From CALNZV01 sp942491115 (GTDB lineage: Bacteria > Desulfobacterota > Desulfobacteria > Desulfobacterales > UBA5852), in assembly GCA_942491115.1 (NCBI GenBank), contig CALNZV010000004.1:1-64000 (forward strand): a stretch of DNA of 64,000 nt, given 5' to 3'. A program made the position numbers and the translations under genes. Shown one piece after another: positions 29,500-39,249 of this stretch (position 1 is the stretch's first letter; the number at the start of each line of letters is the position of its first letter). The notes below the pieces were generated by a model that searched no databases, was not told the origin of the DNA, and saw nothing but the letters and a program-made list of their open reading frames with translations.

Positions 29500-30774
29500 A
29501 TGGCAAAATTAATCGAACCTCATGGTGGAAAAGGCTTGACCGTATGCCTGTTGGACGGCGCTGAGCTGGAAGCCGAAAAGAAAAAGGCCGAGGGCCTAAA
29601 AAAGGTCACGATTTCCCCTCGCGTCAAGGGCGACCTGATCATGATCGGCACCGGTGGCTTCAGCCCGCTGACCGGTTTTATGACCAAGGCCGATTGGAAA
29701 GGGGTTTGTGAAAATTTCCTGACTGCCGACGGCGTTTTCTGGCCGGTGCCGGTGAATTTGGATGTGTCCAGCGAGGATGCGGCGGGCATCAACAACGGCG
29801 ATGAAATCGCCCTTTACGATTCCGAGGGCGATGAAGTCATGGCCACCATGACGGTCACCGAAAAATGGGAGCAGAGCGACGCCGAAAAGAAATGGGAATG
29901 CGAGAAAGTATACATGGGCGAAGGCACTCCCACCGCTGAGGAGTTCTGGAAAATCGCTGAAGAAGATCACCCTGGCGTTCAAATGGTCATGCAGCAAAAA
30001 CCGGTCAACCTGGCCGGCCCGGTGAAAGTCCTGAGCGAGGGCGACTATCCTACCAAGTACGCCGGCGTCTATCACCGTCCGGCAGAATCCAGAAAAATAT
30101 TTGAAGACCGTGGGTGGTCCGAGGTGGCTGCGCTTCAATTGCGAAACCCCATGCACCGCTCCCATGAATACCTGTGCAAGATTGCCGTGGAGGTCTGTGA
30201 CGGCGTTTATATCCATTCACTGGTGGGCAATCTGAAGCCGGGGGACATCCCTGCCAGGGTTCGGGTGAAATGTATCGACGCTCTGGTTAAAAACTACTTT
30301 GTGGAAGAGAATGTGGTTCAGGGCGGATATCCCCTTGACATGCGCTATGCTGGGCCCCGTGAAGGCCTCCTTCATGCCGTCTTTCGCCAGAACTACGGAT
30401 GCTCCAAGATGATTATCGGCCGCGATCACGCCGGCGTAGGAGATTTCTACGGCATGTTCGAAGCCCAGACCATTTTCGACAAGATCCCCTCCCCGTCCGA
30501 ACCCGGCAAGGCCCTGGCGTGCACGCCCCTTAAGATCGACTGGACCTTCTACTGCTACAAGTGCGACGGTATGGCTTCTCTGCGAACCTGCCCCCACGCC
30601 AAGGATGATCGAGTGCTGCTCTCCGGAACCATGCTGCGTAAGATGCTCTCCGAGGGAGGGGAACTGCCGGATCACTTCGGTCGCGACGAGGTCGTTGCCA
30701 TTCTTCGTGAATATTACGAAGGCCTTACCGAGAAGGTCGAGATCAAGACCCACAAGGCGGCTACCGGCGATTGA
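29500..30774 (+). CDS. sat: dissimilatory ATP sulfurylase
   Basis: A 424-residue cytoplasmic enzyme that activates sulfate with ATP to APS and pyrophosphate, the first step of sulfate respiration. Motifs: LIMIGTGGFSPLTGFM at the N-terminus, QLRNPMHRSHEYL with the catalytic HxxH (H219, H222), and IIGRDHAGVGDFYG. A cysteine-bearing segment CYKCDGMASLRTCPH near the C-terminus is the zinc-binding type seen in sulfate reducers. Start at 29500 chosen for the strong purine-rich site just before it. Convergent to the apr-qmo genes, with terminators between. Confidence 0.96.
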   Translation: MAKLIEPHGGKGLTVCLLDGAELEAEKKKAEGLKKVTISPRVKGDLIMIGTGGFSPLTGFMTKADWKGVCENFLTADGVFWPVPVNLDVSSEDAAGINNGDEIALYDSEGDEVMATMTVTEKWEQSDAEKKWECEKVYMGEGTPTAEEFWKIAEEDHPGVQMVMQQKPVNLAGPVKVLSEGDYPTKYAGVYHRPAESRKIFEDRGWSEVAALQLRNPMHRSHEYLCKIAVEVCDGVYIHSLVGNLKPGDIPARVRVKCIDALVKNYFVEENVVQGGYPLDMRYAGPREGLLHAVFRQNYGCSKMIIGRDHAGVGDFYGMFEAQTIFDKIPSPSEPGKALACTPLKIDWTFYCYKCDGMASLRTCPHAKDDRVLLSGTMLRKMLSEGGELPDHFGRDEVVAILREYYEGLTEKVEIKTHKAATGD

Positions 30775-30821
30775 CCCTCATCCGCTGAACCGCACTGGCA
30801 CTGAATCGGTGTGACCTGTGA

Positions 30822-30857
30822 AGGGCCGTCAGGGGGGTTCCGGACGGCCCTTTTTTT
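30822..30857 (+). terminator. sat terminator
   Basis: GGGCCGTC and GACGGCCC with a 12-nt loop, followed by seven T. A classic Rho-independent terminator 50 bp after sat. Confidence 0.9.
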
Positions 30858-30999
30858 GCGCCTCAAACAACATCATAAAAGGCGGTTTTGCAGAATCCTC
30901 CGCATGGCTCTTGGTGGTTCAGAGAGCTGCCCAGCACCTGATCCGACACCCATTGGTTGCCGATGAGGACCGTCTGGAGCGCTACAGATAACCGAAGAA

Positions 31000-31035
31000 T
31001 AGAAAGAGGGGGCCGGAAACGGCCCCCTCTTTCTG
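31000..31035 (-). terminator. qmoABC terminator
   Basis: GAAAGAGGGGGCC and GGCCCCCTCTTTC form a perfect 13-bp stem with a 6-nt loop, about 30 bp after the qmoC stop. On the minus strand it is followed by TATTCTT. It may act in both directions. Confidence 0.8.
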
Positions 31036-31064
31036 GTCATTCCTGATTCGGGATGGGTGTTATC

Positions 31065-32243
31065 TCAGGAGGTAAATCCCCGGCCGGAGTATTCGGCGTA
31101 AGCCATCGCCACAGTCCGGTAGACCAGATGGGCCAGTTTGGAAAAGGGCAGATAGGCAAAGAGGTAGAAGACCGCGATCAGGTGAATATAGTACATGCCG
31201 AAGGAGGCGGCCTTCCACCCGGCCAGCCGCGTCATCTCGGTAAAGAGACCGGTGAAGCCAAGGGCCACCACCAGGCCGATCAAGGCCCAGTCCTTGAAGC
31301 TGCTGAGCTGATCGGTCTTGGCCATTCGGCTTTTCAGTAGTAAAACGGCGCCGACGCACAGGGCGATGGCGCTGATGTTGGCAAGCCATTTCACCGGATT
31401 GAGCTGAGAGATCGGTCCGGGCATATGGAACAGGTAGATGAAGGCCGCGGCGAAGGAGGTGACAATGAAAAGCCCGATAAAGGAGAAAAGGACCAGCATG
31501 TGGGCGGTTGCTCTCTCTGTATTGACGGTGCACTCCTTGAATTTGTCGTGCCTGAAGATGGTGGGGACGATGCGAATAAGGGCTTGAACGAAACCGGCGG
31601 GATCGATGGTGCTGACTTTCGTTTTGCCCTCCAGGATGGCATTCTGGTGCATGTCACCGATAAACCGCTTTAACCCCATGAAGAAACTCACCACCACCCA
31701 GATGGCCAGAGGAATGAAGGTCATGTCGATGAACCAGGTGGAAATGAAGTTGGTGTGGGCCAGTTTGTCCAGTGGGACCCCGTGGGTCCAAAGATCACCG
31801 AGACTGGCGGCAAGGCCGGGGCCGGCCACTTTGTTGACGAAGGCCAGAAGCGCGAACCAGATGGCAGGGATGGCCAGCAGCATGGGAAGCTTGCTCTTGT
31901 CGTTGACGGCCTTTGCGAGCGCTTTTGGGGCTGCATATTCAGAAATGGCATAGGCTCTTATGGCGCCTAAAACGTCTCCGGGCTTTGCCCCTCGGGGGCA
32001 CATGGTCGTGCAGTCGCCGCAGTTGTGACAGAGCCAGATGTCCTGGCTCGCCACCAGCTTGTCCTTCAGGCCCCAGGAGGCGGTGATCATCTCTTTTCTG
32101 GGAAACGGGCGCTGGTCCGGAGCGATGGGGCAGACCACCGAACAGGTGGCGCATTGGTAGCATTTTTTTAGATCCTGACCGCCTAATCCGGATAACTCCT
32201 TGATAAATCCGACATCGGGATCAAGCATAATGGATTCCGCCAT
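31065..32243 (-). CDS. qmoC: quinone-interacting oxidoreductase subunit QmoC
   Basis: A 392-residue membrane anchor of the Qmo complex. The N-terminal HdrC-like part has two 4Fe-4S motifs (CYQCATCSVVCP and CHNCGDCTTMCPRGAKPGD). The C-terminal part has about six transmembrane segments with histidines for b-type hemes, like HdrE/NarI. It takes electrons from menaquinol and passes them to QmoAB and on to APS reductase. Start at 32243 is preceded by GAGGAGG; a longer open frame upstream is not coding. Confidence 0.95.
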   Translation of the reverse strand: MAESIMLDPDVGFIKELSGLGGQDLKKCYQCATCSVVCPIAPDQRPFPRKEMITASWGLKDKLVASQDIWLCHNCGDCTTMCPRGAKPGDVLGAIRAYAISEYAAPKALAKAVNDKSKLPMLLAIPAIWFALLAFVNKVAGPGLAASLGDLWTHGVPLDKLAHTNFISTWFIDMTFIPLAIWVVVSFFMGLKRFIGDMHQNAILEGKTKVSTIDPAGFVQALIRIVPTIFRHDKFKECTVNTERATAHMLVLFSFIGLFIVTSFAAAFIYLFHMPGPISQLNPVKWLANISAIALCVGAVLLLKSRMAKTDQLSSFKDWALIGLVVALGFTGLFTEMTRLAGWKAASFGMYYIHLIAVFYLFAYLPFSKLAHLVYRTVAMAYAEYSGRGFTS

Positions 32244-32346
32244 AATATCCTCCTCGATCGATCTGATGGGGCAGAAACGCTTGAAAAGCAGTGAGCGGCA
32301 GCCGACGGGGGGCAACGCCTCCATCGACTGCCGGTGATGGATCCCT

Positions 32347-34689
32347 TTAGAACCCCTTGAATGGGTTGGGTCCCAGTTCTTCGATGGAATCCACAAATTC
32401 GTTAATGATTTTTGGAACCTTGTCGTAATCGTCGATGGCCACTTCGAACTGGGCAACTCGTTCCTCTTCGAGGGCCAGGCTGGCAAGGGCATCGCCAATT
32501 TTTTTCATTCGGACGCTGGCCAGCTCGCTACCCTTGATAAAGTGGCACTGGTAGTCGTCGCCGTGCTTGCATCCGAGAAGGAACACGCCGTCCATACCCT
32601 GGGAAAGAGCGTCTTTGATCCAGATGACGTTGACGGAGCCCAGACAGCGGATCGGTATCAGACGAACATCAGCGGAGTAGGACAAGTTATTTAGGCCGAC
32701 AATATCCAGGGCCGGCAGGGCGTCGTTCTCGCAGACCAAGCCGAGTATCCTGAATGGAGGCTCCGAATAGTCGTCCTCGGAGGGTACCTGAACGGCTTTT
32801 ACCATGGAGCCGATGCTGTCGATATTGTAGTCGGCGAAACCGATGATCCGCTCGGGGCAGGCACCCATACAGGTGCCGCAGCGCCGGCAGCGGGTCGGGT
32901 TGGGTTTTGGAGTTCCTTTTTCATCGTCGTCCAGGGCTCCGAACGGGCATTCTTCCGTACAGCGTTTGCACTGGGTGCAGCGCTGGAAGAAAAAGTCCGG
33001 ATAGGTCATGTCACCATAGCGTGGATGGACGGACACACCACGGTTGGCGGATTCCATACACTGAATGGCTTTCAGCGCGGCCCCGGCGGCGTCCTCGATG
33101 GACTCCTCGACCGTCATGCTTCGCCGTATTGCTCCGGCGGCGTAAATGCCGGTGCGTTGGGTCTCATAGGGGAAGCAAATGAAGTTGGAGTCCGAGTATC
33201 CGTTGAAGAGACCGATATCTCTGAAGGCCGGTCCCTGGCGATAGGCCAGATTGACAACCGGATCGCTCTTGGTGGCCGGAACCATGCCGGTGCCGAGAAC
33301 CACCATATCCGCTTTGACCTGAACCTTTTCCCCAAGGAGTGTGTTGTCGGCCTCTACGATGAGGCCGTCACCGTTCTTGGATACGCTGACCACCTCGCCC
33401 TTGGTGAGAAAGATTCCTGGATCCTGCTGGATGGATTTATAAAAATTCTCCTGCAGGCCGGGCGTCCTCATGTGCTGGCTGAACACGTAGGCCTTGCCGT
33501 CGTTGGGATAGTCCTCCCGTACGTAGGTGGCCTGCTTGAGGGCCACCAGGCTGGTAACCGATCCGGCATAGTCAAAGTCGGCGTCATCCCCCTGACCGGG
33601 GCTTTGGACAAATACGACAGCGCTGGCGTTCTTGCCATCGGAGGGGCGGGTGATGGGGCCGGCAGCGGCGATCTTCTCGAACTGTTCATTGGTGACCACG
33701 TCCGGCAGCTGCCCATAGCCGAGGTGGGCGAATTCGTCCGCCTTGGGCTCGTAGGCATCCCAGCCGGCCGCCAGGACCACAGCGCCAAATTTTTCTCCGG
33801 CGGGATCGAGGGTAAGAATATCTTTTCTGCCTTCGTTGTAAGCCAGATAGGCCTCATGGAGTTTTTCGGCATCGAGCTCGTTTCCGCTGTCGTCGACCTT
33901 CATCTCGTCGGGGAGCGGGTAGGGCACGTCGAACTCGATCTTTTCACCGGGCTTTTTAAAGGTCACCGTAAAGTCGCCGGGCTGACCGGCAATTCGGGCC
34001 ACCACCGTACTGGTCTTGACGGAAATGGTCGAATAACTGTCAAGAGCGGCGATGGCGTCCTGGACCTTGGGAGCGATGGTTGCGCCGTAGGGAGGGTCCA
34101 TGGGGAGCTGTTTTCGCCAGTGATTGGCATGTCCCCCGAGCTGGGCCTCCCGCTCGATGATGGTGACAGCGTAGCCGGCTTTGGCAGCGTCCAAGGCTGC
34201 CGACATACCGGTCATACCGCCCCCGATCACCAGGATTTTTCGGCTCAGGCCCTCCTCCAGTTCATAAGGCTCTGGAAGCTTAATTTTTTCCGATCGGGCC
34301 ATCCCCATTCGGAGATAGTCTTCAGCCATCATCTGGACGCGGTCGAAGTTGTCTTCGTCGTCCTTCTCTTCTTCAGTCAGTGCGGGAAACACGTCCCTGG
34401 GATGGGACCAGACCACCCCTTCCCGGAGGTTCACCCGGTCGACGAGGCAGCCGTCGAATCGAAAGGTGTCGAAATGAACCCGCCTGGAACAGGCACAAAG
34501 GATAAGGGTGTTGGTTCCTTTGTCAGCGATGTCTTTCTTGATGACATCGACCCCTCCCTCACTGCAGAGGATGGGATGCTCCTGCACTGGTAGCCCTTCT
34601 TCTTCTGCAACACCCTTCAGAGCTTCGATATCAAGGGCGTCCCCGATGCCGCAGCCCGTACAGATATACACGCCATATTTGTTCGCCAT
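32347..34689 (-). CDS. qmoB: quinone-interacting oxidoreductase subunit QmoB
   Basis: A 780-residue soluble flavoprotein. The HdrA-like FAD domain has ILVIGGGMTGMSAALDAAKAGY near residue 150. A ferredoxin-type pair follows (CTQCKRCTEECP, CRRCGTCMGACP at about 590-640). The C-terminal MvhD-like domain has RLIPIRCLGSVNVIWIKDAL and FLLGCKHGDDYQC. The N-terminus (YICTGCGIGDALDIEAL) is a further cysteine-containing HdrA segment. It sits between qmoA and qmoC. This set of modules is related to the electron-bifurcating heterodisulfide reductases. Confidence 0.96.
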   Translation of the reverse strand: MANKYGVYICTGCGIGDALDIEALKGVAEEEGLPVQEHPILCSEGGVDVIKKDIADKGTNTLILCACSRRVHFDTFRFDGCLVDRVNLREGVVWSHPRDVFPALTEEEKDDEDNFDRVQMMAEDYLRMGMARSEKIKLPEPYELEEGLSRKILVIGGGMTGMSAALDAAKAGYAVTIIEREAQLGGHANHWRKQLPMDPPYGATIAPKVQDAIAALDSYSTISVKTSTVVARIAGQPGDFTVTFKKPGEKIEFDVPYPLPDEMKVDDSGNELDAEKLHEAYLAYNEGRKDILTLDPAGEKFGAVVLAAGWDAYEPKADEFAHLGYGQLPDVVTNEQFEKIAAAGPITRPSDGKNASAVVFVQSPGQGDDADFDYAGSVTSLVALKQATYVREDYPNDGKAYVFSQHMRTPGLQENFYKSIQQDPGIFLTKGEVVSVSKNGDGLIVEADNTLLGEKVQVKADMVVLGTGMVPATKSDPVVNLAYRQGPAFRDIGLFNGYSDSNFICFPYETQRTGIYAAGAIRRSMTVEESIEDAAGAALKAIQCMESANRGVSVHPRYGDMTYPDFFFQRCTQCKRCTEECPFGALDDDEKGTPKPNPTRCRRCGTCMGACPERIIGFADYNIDSIGSMVKAVQVPSEDDYSEPPFRILGLVCENDALPALDIVGLNNLSYSADVRLIPIRCLGSVNVIWIKDALSQGMDGVFLLGCKHGDDYQCHFIKGSELASVRMKKIGDALASLALEEERVAQFEVAIDDYDKVPKIINEFVDSIEELGPNPFKGF

Positions 34690-34698
34690 GGATTCCTC

Positions 34699-35973
34699 CT
34701 ACCTCGTCGCCAGGGTTTGAATGGCTTTGAGGGCCATTCCAGTTGCATTCTGGTTGGAAGACACTACATCGAGGGGCTTGTTGGCCACACCGGCGGCAAA
34801 GAGTCCGCCTTTGGCATAGTCATTGATGAAAAAGCCGTCTTCCGTGGTGTTCAGGCCGGCGGGCAGTTTTTCGACAGCCGCGGAGGGTTGCATCCCCGTA
34901 GCCAGCACCGCCATGTCGACAGTCTGATGAACTTTCTCGCCGGTGACGGCATTTTCGGCCGTCACGGTGATGTTCCCGCTGGCGGGGTCTTCTTCTACCT
35001 TTGCGACCTTTCCCTTGATAAAGAAGATGTTTTCATCCTCTTTGACCTTCTTGTAGAAAGATTCATAACGCTGGCCGGGCGATCGGATGTCGATGTAGAA
35101 GACATAGATTTTGGCGTCAGGATATCGCTCACGGACATAGAGCGCCTGCTTGAGGGACGCCATGCAGCAGATGTAGGAGCAATAGGGAAGGTGATTTTCA
35201 TCCCTGGAGCCGGCGCACTGGACGAAAGCCACGGTTTCGGGGGCCTTGTTGTCAGAGGGCCGTAAAATCTGTCCCCGGGTGGGTCCGTTGGGCGCCGCCA
35301 GTCTTTCCATCATCATGTTGGTGATGATGTTGGGGTACTGCCCAAAGCCCAAATTGTCTATTTTGCGGGCATCGTAAGGCACCCATCCCGTGGCGAATAC
35401 AACGGCGCCGACCTTGACCGTCATGGTTTTGGCCTTCATATCCAGGTCCACCGCATCGTACTTGCAAGCCTCCTTGGCCCTGGCGGCATCGTCGGTGCCG
35501 ATGATGCCGGGAGCCAGGATAAATCGGGACGGGAAGGCCATTTCAAAGGGCAGATAGGCACCCTTGACTTTTTTCATATCGAAGTCGAAGGCGCTGTCGA
35601 CCTCGGTCTGAACGGCCTTGGCGCAATCGCCGCAGCAAGTGCACTTCTCGTTGACATAGCGGGGCAAAAGCTTGATGGCGACGTCGTAGTTCCCAGGCGA
35701 TCCGTCGATTTTTTGGATCTCCGCCATGGTCAGCACATGGATGTTGGGATTGTCCTTGATTCGCCTGAAATTGATTTCCAACCCGCAGGTCGGGGGGCAC
35801 AGTTTGGGAAAATACTGGTTGAGCTGTGCGACGCGGCCTCCCAGGTAGGGGTTTTTTTCGACCAGAAATACCTCGTACCCCACTTCAGCGGCTTCGATGG
35901 CCGTGGTTAGGCCGCTAATCCCGCCGCCGACAACCAGAATGCTTCCACTCGCAGGGGCTGTGTCTTCTGTCAT
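34699..35973 (-). CDS. qmoA: quinone-interacting oxidoreductase subunit QmoA
   Basis: A 424-residue HdrA-like FAD protein. ILVVGGGISGLTTAIEAAEVG at the N-terminus binds FAD. CPPTCGLEINF and KCTCCGDCAKAV contain cluster cysteines, and VQCAGSRDENHLPYCSYICC is the typical HdrA cysteine stretch. It is thought to contact APS reductase directly. First gene of qmoABC, with 9 bp to qmoB. Confidence 0.96.
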   Translation of the reverse strand: MTEDTAPASGSILVVGGGISGLTTAIEAAEVGYEVFLVEKNPYLGGRVAQLNQYFPKLCPPTCGLEINFRRIKDNPNIHVLTMAEIQKIDGSPGNYDVAIKLLPRYVNEKCTCCGDCAKAVQTEVDSAFDFDMKKVKGAYLPFEMAFPSRFILAPGIIGTDDAARAKEACKYDAVDLDMKAKTMTVKVGAVVFATGWVPYDARKIDNLGFGQYPNIITNMMMERLAAPNGPTRGQILRPSDNKAPETVAFVQCAGSRDENHLPYCSYICCMASLKQALYVRERYPDAKIYVFYIDIRSPGQRYESFYKKVKEDENIFFIKGKVAKVEEDPASGNITVTAENAVTGEKVHQTVDMAVLATGMQPSAAVEKLPAGLNTTEDGFFINDYAKGGLFAAGVANKPLDVVSSNQNATGMALKAIQTLATR

Positions 35974-36140
35974 GCTATCCCTCCGTGAATCGTTAGTGAT
36001 ATCTCCAGCGATCGGTCGTCCGATGCCGCTGATGGCCAGGATCCGAACGATATCCGTTTTAGGCTTGTGGCCACAGGTTGAGGCGTCAGCAGAAAACCGG
36101 CGCCAAAGCCTTTGACCACAGGCAGGTCGGTTCGGATATC

Positions 36141-36216
36141 GCCCGCCTGCCGCGAGATAGGCGGGCCCAAATGAACAAAAACCTCCAGGTGCCCCTCAGG
36201 GAGGCACCTGGAGGTG
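36141..36216 (-). terminator. hairpins between aprA and qmoA, including a terminator
   Basis: Just after aprA on the minus strand, ACCTCCAGGTGCC pairs perfectly with GGCACCTGGAGGT (36181-36215) and is followed by TTTTTGTTC, a Rho-independent terminator. A second hairpin, GCCCGCCT/AGGCGGGC (36141-36166), follows. This would let aprBA be made in excess of qmoABC. Confidence 0.8.
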
Positions 36217-36250
36217 ACAGGCTATCGACTATGCATCCGTCGATTGAGCA

Positions 36251-38230
36251 TTAGGTCGGGATGATCTGGACATACTCTTTCTTGAATACATCCCACTTCT
36301 GCTCTTTCGGATCGAACTTCGAGTTGGTGAAGCAGAACCAGTTTTCGTCATCCTGTCCCGGGTAGTCGGATTGATAATAGAAGCCGGGATAGCGGGTTTC
36401 CTTGCGGAACTGGATATGGCGTAGATGGGATTCCACCGTCCAGATGCGGTGTTCGATTTCCCAGGCACGCATCAGTTCATGCAGGCTGCCTGCAGCCATC
36501 TTTTCGCAGTCTTCGCGCATGGTCTGAAGCATATCCATGATGATTTCGAGGCTCTTGCTGTTGGTCTGATAGTAGGTGGCGGTACCGGCACCATACTCAT
36601 GGGTGGCTTTCATCAGCCGGTACATCATGCCCTCGGGCTTGATGTAGTTGGGGTTGAAATCCACATGGGTACTGAATTCATAGTTCTCCAAGAAGGTGCG
36701 GACCGGCTTGTAGACCAGATCGACCAGCTCTTCATTGCTCTTGGCCAGGGTCGGCTGGAAATCTTTGAAATCGCTTGCAAAGCGGACCATCTGCTTGGCG
36801 GCGATACGGCCTTCGGCATGGGATCCGGATGAAAACTTGTGTCCGGAGCCGCCGACGCCGTCACCGGAGGTAAAAAGCCCCTCGACGGTGGTCATCTGTT
36901 TGTAGACCTTGCCGTTTCTGGCTTTGATTTTGTAGACGTCCGGTACCCAGTCATAGTCGGGGCCGGAAACCCACAGGCCACAGCAGCCGGAGTGGGAACC
37001 CAACAGGTAGGGCTCGGTCGGCATGATTTCAGAGTTCTTCTTCTCAGGCTCGGTGTCAGTGGCACACCACAGGTTCGCCTGACCGCAGGTCATGTCTAGG
37101 AAATCTTCCCAGGCCTCGGATTCGAGGTGCTTTAGCTCCTTCTTGTCCATGGTCTTGCCGAGATCGGCCAGAGCCGTCACGGTGTCCATCTGGATCGGAC
37201 CGCGGCCTTCCTTCATTTCGAAGAGCATCAAGTGATTCCGCAGGCAGGTCGGCGTAATGGCGGCCGTTCCGTAGGGAGCGTATTTCTCGAGCTCAGCCTT
37301 GGCGGCATCGCTGCCGGCGAAAGCCTCGCCCAGACCGTTGAGGGCTTTGGCCTTGAAGAGCAGGAACCATGCACCCACCGGGCCGTAGCCGTCTTTGAAG
37401 CGGGCCGGGGTGAACCGGTTTTCCATCATGGTCAGCTCCGCACCCACCTTCATGCACATGGTGTAGGTGGAACCGGCGTTCCATACCGGATACCAGGCTC
37501 GTCCCTTGCCTTCACCCACCGACCGAGGTTGGTAGATGTTGACCGCGCCACCGCATGCCACCATCATGGTCTTGCATTTGATGATGTAGACGATGTTCTC
37601 GCGAACGGAGAAGCCCACGGCGCCGGCGATCTGATTTTCGACGTTGGCGTCCAGAAGGAGCTCGACGATGAAGACACGCTCGAGAATATTGTCGTCGCCC
37701 AGAGCTTTCTTAGCGGCTTCAGCGACGATCCGCTTGTAGGATTCGCCGTTGATCATGATCTGCCATTTGCCGGTGCGTACCGGGGTGGCGCCTTCCTTCA
37801 GGGTTCCCAGCTTGAGACCCTTCTTGCCGTCGAGGTTTTTGCCGTCGTCGGTCTTCTTCCAGACGGGCAGGCCCCATTCCTCGAACAGGTGAACAGAGTC
37901 GTCAACGTAGCAGCCGAGATCGAAGATCAGGTCTTCGCGAACCAGGCCCATGAGGTCGTTTCGGACCATGCGGACGTAGTCTTCGGGTGCATTTTCACCT
38001 ATGTAGGTGTTGATGGCGGAAAGGCCCTGGGCGACGGCGCCGGAGCGCTCCATGGCGGCCTTGTCTACCAGCAGAACGGTCTGGTCGTCGCCCAGCCATT
38101 TCTTGGCCTCAAAGGCCGTTCCGCAGGCTGCCATGCCGCCACCCACGATCAGAATATCGACTTCCTTTTCTACGACTTCCGGATCCTTGACGGCTTTGAG
38201 TTCGCCAACCGGTTTGTTTGGTAATGCCAT
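36251..38230 (-). CDS. aprA: adenylylsulfate reductase alpha subunit
   Basis: A 659-residue FAD subunit that reduces APS to sulfite and AMP. ILIVGGGMAACGTAFEAKKWLG near residue 27 is the FAD dinucleotide site. Later stretches RSGAVAQGLSAINTYIGE, YTMCMKVGAELTMMENRFTPARFKDGYGPVGAW and SGDGVGGSGHKFSSGSHAEGR are those of AprA around the flavin and substrate. Usual length for sulfate reducers. Follows aprB; interacts with AprB in the cytoplasm and with Qmo at the membrane. Confidence 0.98.
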   Translation of the reverse strand: MALPNKPVGELKAVKDPEVVEKEVDILIVGGGMAACGTAFEAKKWLGDDQTVLLVDKAAMERSGAVAQGLSAINTYIGENAPEDYVRMVRNDLMGLVREDLIFDLGCYVDDSVHLFEEWGLPVWKKTDDGKNLDGKKGLKLGTLKEGATPVRTGKWQIMINGESYKRIVAEAAKKALGDDNILERVFIVELLLDANVENQIAGAVGFSVRENIVYIIKCKTMMVACGGAVNIYQPRSVGEGKGRAWYPVWNAGSTYTMCMKVGAELTMMENRFTPARFKDGYGPVGAWFLLFKAKALNGLGEAFAGSDAAKAELEKYAPYGTAAITPTCLRNHLMLFEMKEGRGPIQMDTVTALADLGKTMDKKELKHLESEAWEDFLDMTCGQANLWCATDTEPEKKNSEIMPTEPYLLGSHSGCCGLWVSGPDYDWVPDVYKIKARNGKVYKQMTTVEGLFTSGDGVGGSGHKFSSGSHAEGRIAAKQMVRFASDFKDFQPTLAKSNEELVDLVYKPVRTFLENYEFSTHVDFNPNYIKPEGMMYRLMKATHEYGAGTATYYQTNSKSLEIIMDMLQTMREDCEKMAAGSLHELMRAWEIEHRIWTVESHLRHIQFRKETRYPGFYYQSDYPGQDDENWFCFTNSKFDPKEQKWDVFKKEYVQIIPT

Positions 38231-38299
38231 ATCGATTCCTCCTTAAAGGTGTTGAATTCAGAAGCGTTTCGCTAGAGACTTCAGCATGCCCTGACTGTC

Positions 38300-38731
38300 C
38301 TATACCTTCGGCGTGGGTAGCACGACGCCATCGGCTTCCTGGGTGGACAGCAGGCTGCTTTCGAGATCTTTGCCTTTCAGATCTTCGTAAGCATTGGCAG
38401 CACCTTCGGGAGTGGTCCGGATGGGGAACTTGAACCGTTTGATCGTGCCGTTGCGGAACTTGCAGGTCCACATCACGTCTTCGGTGCCCATCATCGGCAT
38501 AATGCTGCTTCCCAGGGGCACGAAGTCGGCGTAACCACGAACTTCAATGGCCTGGGTCGGGCAAATCTTTACACAGGAAAAGCATTCCCAGCACTGATCA
38601 GGCTCCTGATTGTAGGCCTTCATGGCGGTGGGATCGAGAACCATCAGGTCGTTCGGGCAGATGTACATGCATGCTGTCTTATCACCACCCTTGCAGCCAT
38701 CACATTTCTCTTGAATGACAAAGCTTGGCAT
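38300..38731 (-). CDS. aprB: adenylylsulfate reductase beta subunit
   Basis: A 143-residue ferredoxin-like subunit with two 4Fe-4S clusters: CDGCKGGDKTACMYICP near the N-terminus and CWECFSCVKICPTQAIEVRG. The C-terminal tail (RFKFPIRTTPEGAANAYEDL onward) wraps around AprA in known structures. Start at 38731 with a GAGGAGGTATTG-type site upstream. First gene of the aprBA unit. Confidence 0.97.
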   Translation of the reverse strand: MPSFVIQEKCDGCKGGDKTACMYICPNDLMVLDPTAMKAYNQEPDQCWECFSCVKICPTQAIEVRGYADFVPLGSSIMPMMGTEDVMWTCKFRNGTIKRFKFPIRTTPEGAANAYEDLKGKDLESSLLSTQEADGVVLPTPKV

Positions 38732-39003
38732 TGACAATACCTCCTCACGTTGCTTCAAAATGTTGGTGTTTTGTCCGTTCGATGCGAATGGGACAGTCCT
38801 GAAAGATTTACACCTCCCTTCCCTTTTTCTTGAAATAACCGGCAACCTGTGCGCCGGATTTCCTCGGTAATAGCTCTATTGGTTCGGTTATTCACCGATG
38901 GGGCTGATGGGGGCTTGATTGTGACGGAGATTAAAGGGCTATGTAGCATGCACGCTGTATTTTTTAAAAGATTTCAGGAAGATATGTCACAAATAAGGCT
39001 AAT

Positions 39004-39032
39004 TGAATACCATTGGTCATGGGTGTTGTCAA
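39004..39032 (-). promoter_or_regulatory. aprBA promoter
   Basis: On the minus strand TTGACA (39032-39027), 17 bp, TATTCA (39009-39004). It would give an untranslated leader of about 265 nt before aprB. The rest of 38732-39249 holds no gene or clear structure. Confidence 0.5.
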
Positions 39033-39249
39033 GAATTTTTGAGGCCTTGGGATTCCTTGAAATGGGTTGATGGGGAGGATCCGTCCCTTGAAGACCAGAT
39101 CTTGATTGGGGCGACTCAGAGAATACTAGATCTAGTGGCGACACCCCATCGTTTTTTTGAAAATTCTCTGTTGGGCCGGTTGACAGGATCCATGCCCGTG
39201 ATATGAGTGCGGCGGTGGCGACCATCGCTTTCCCGGAAAGGATATCCCA

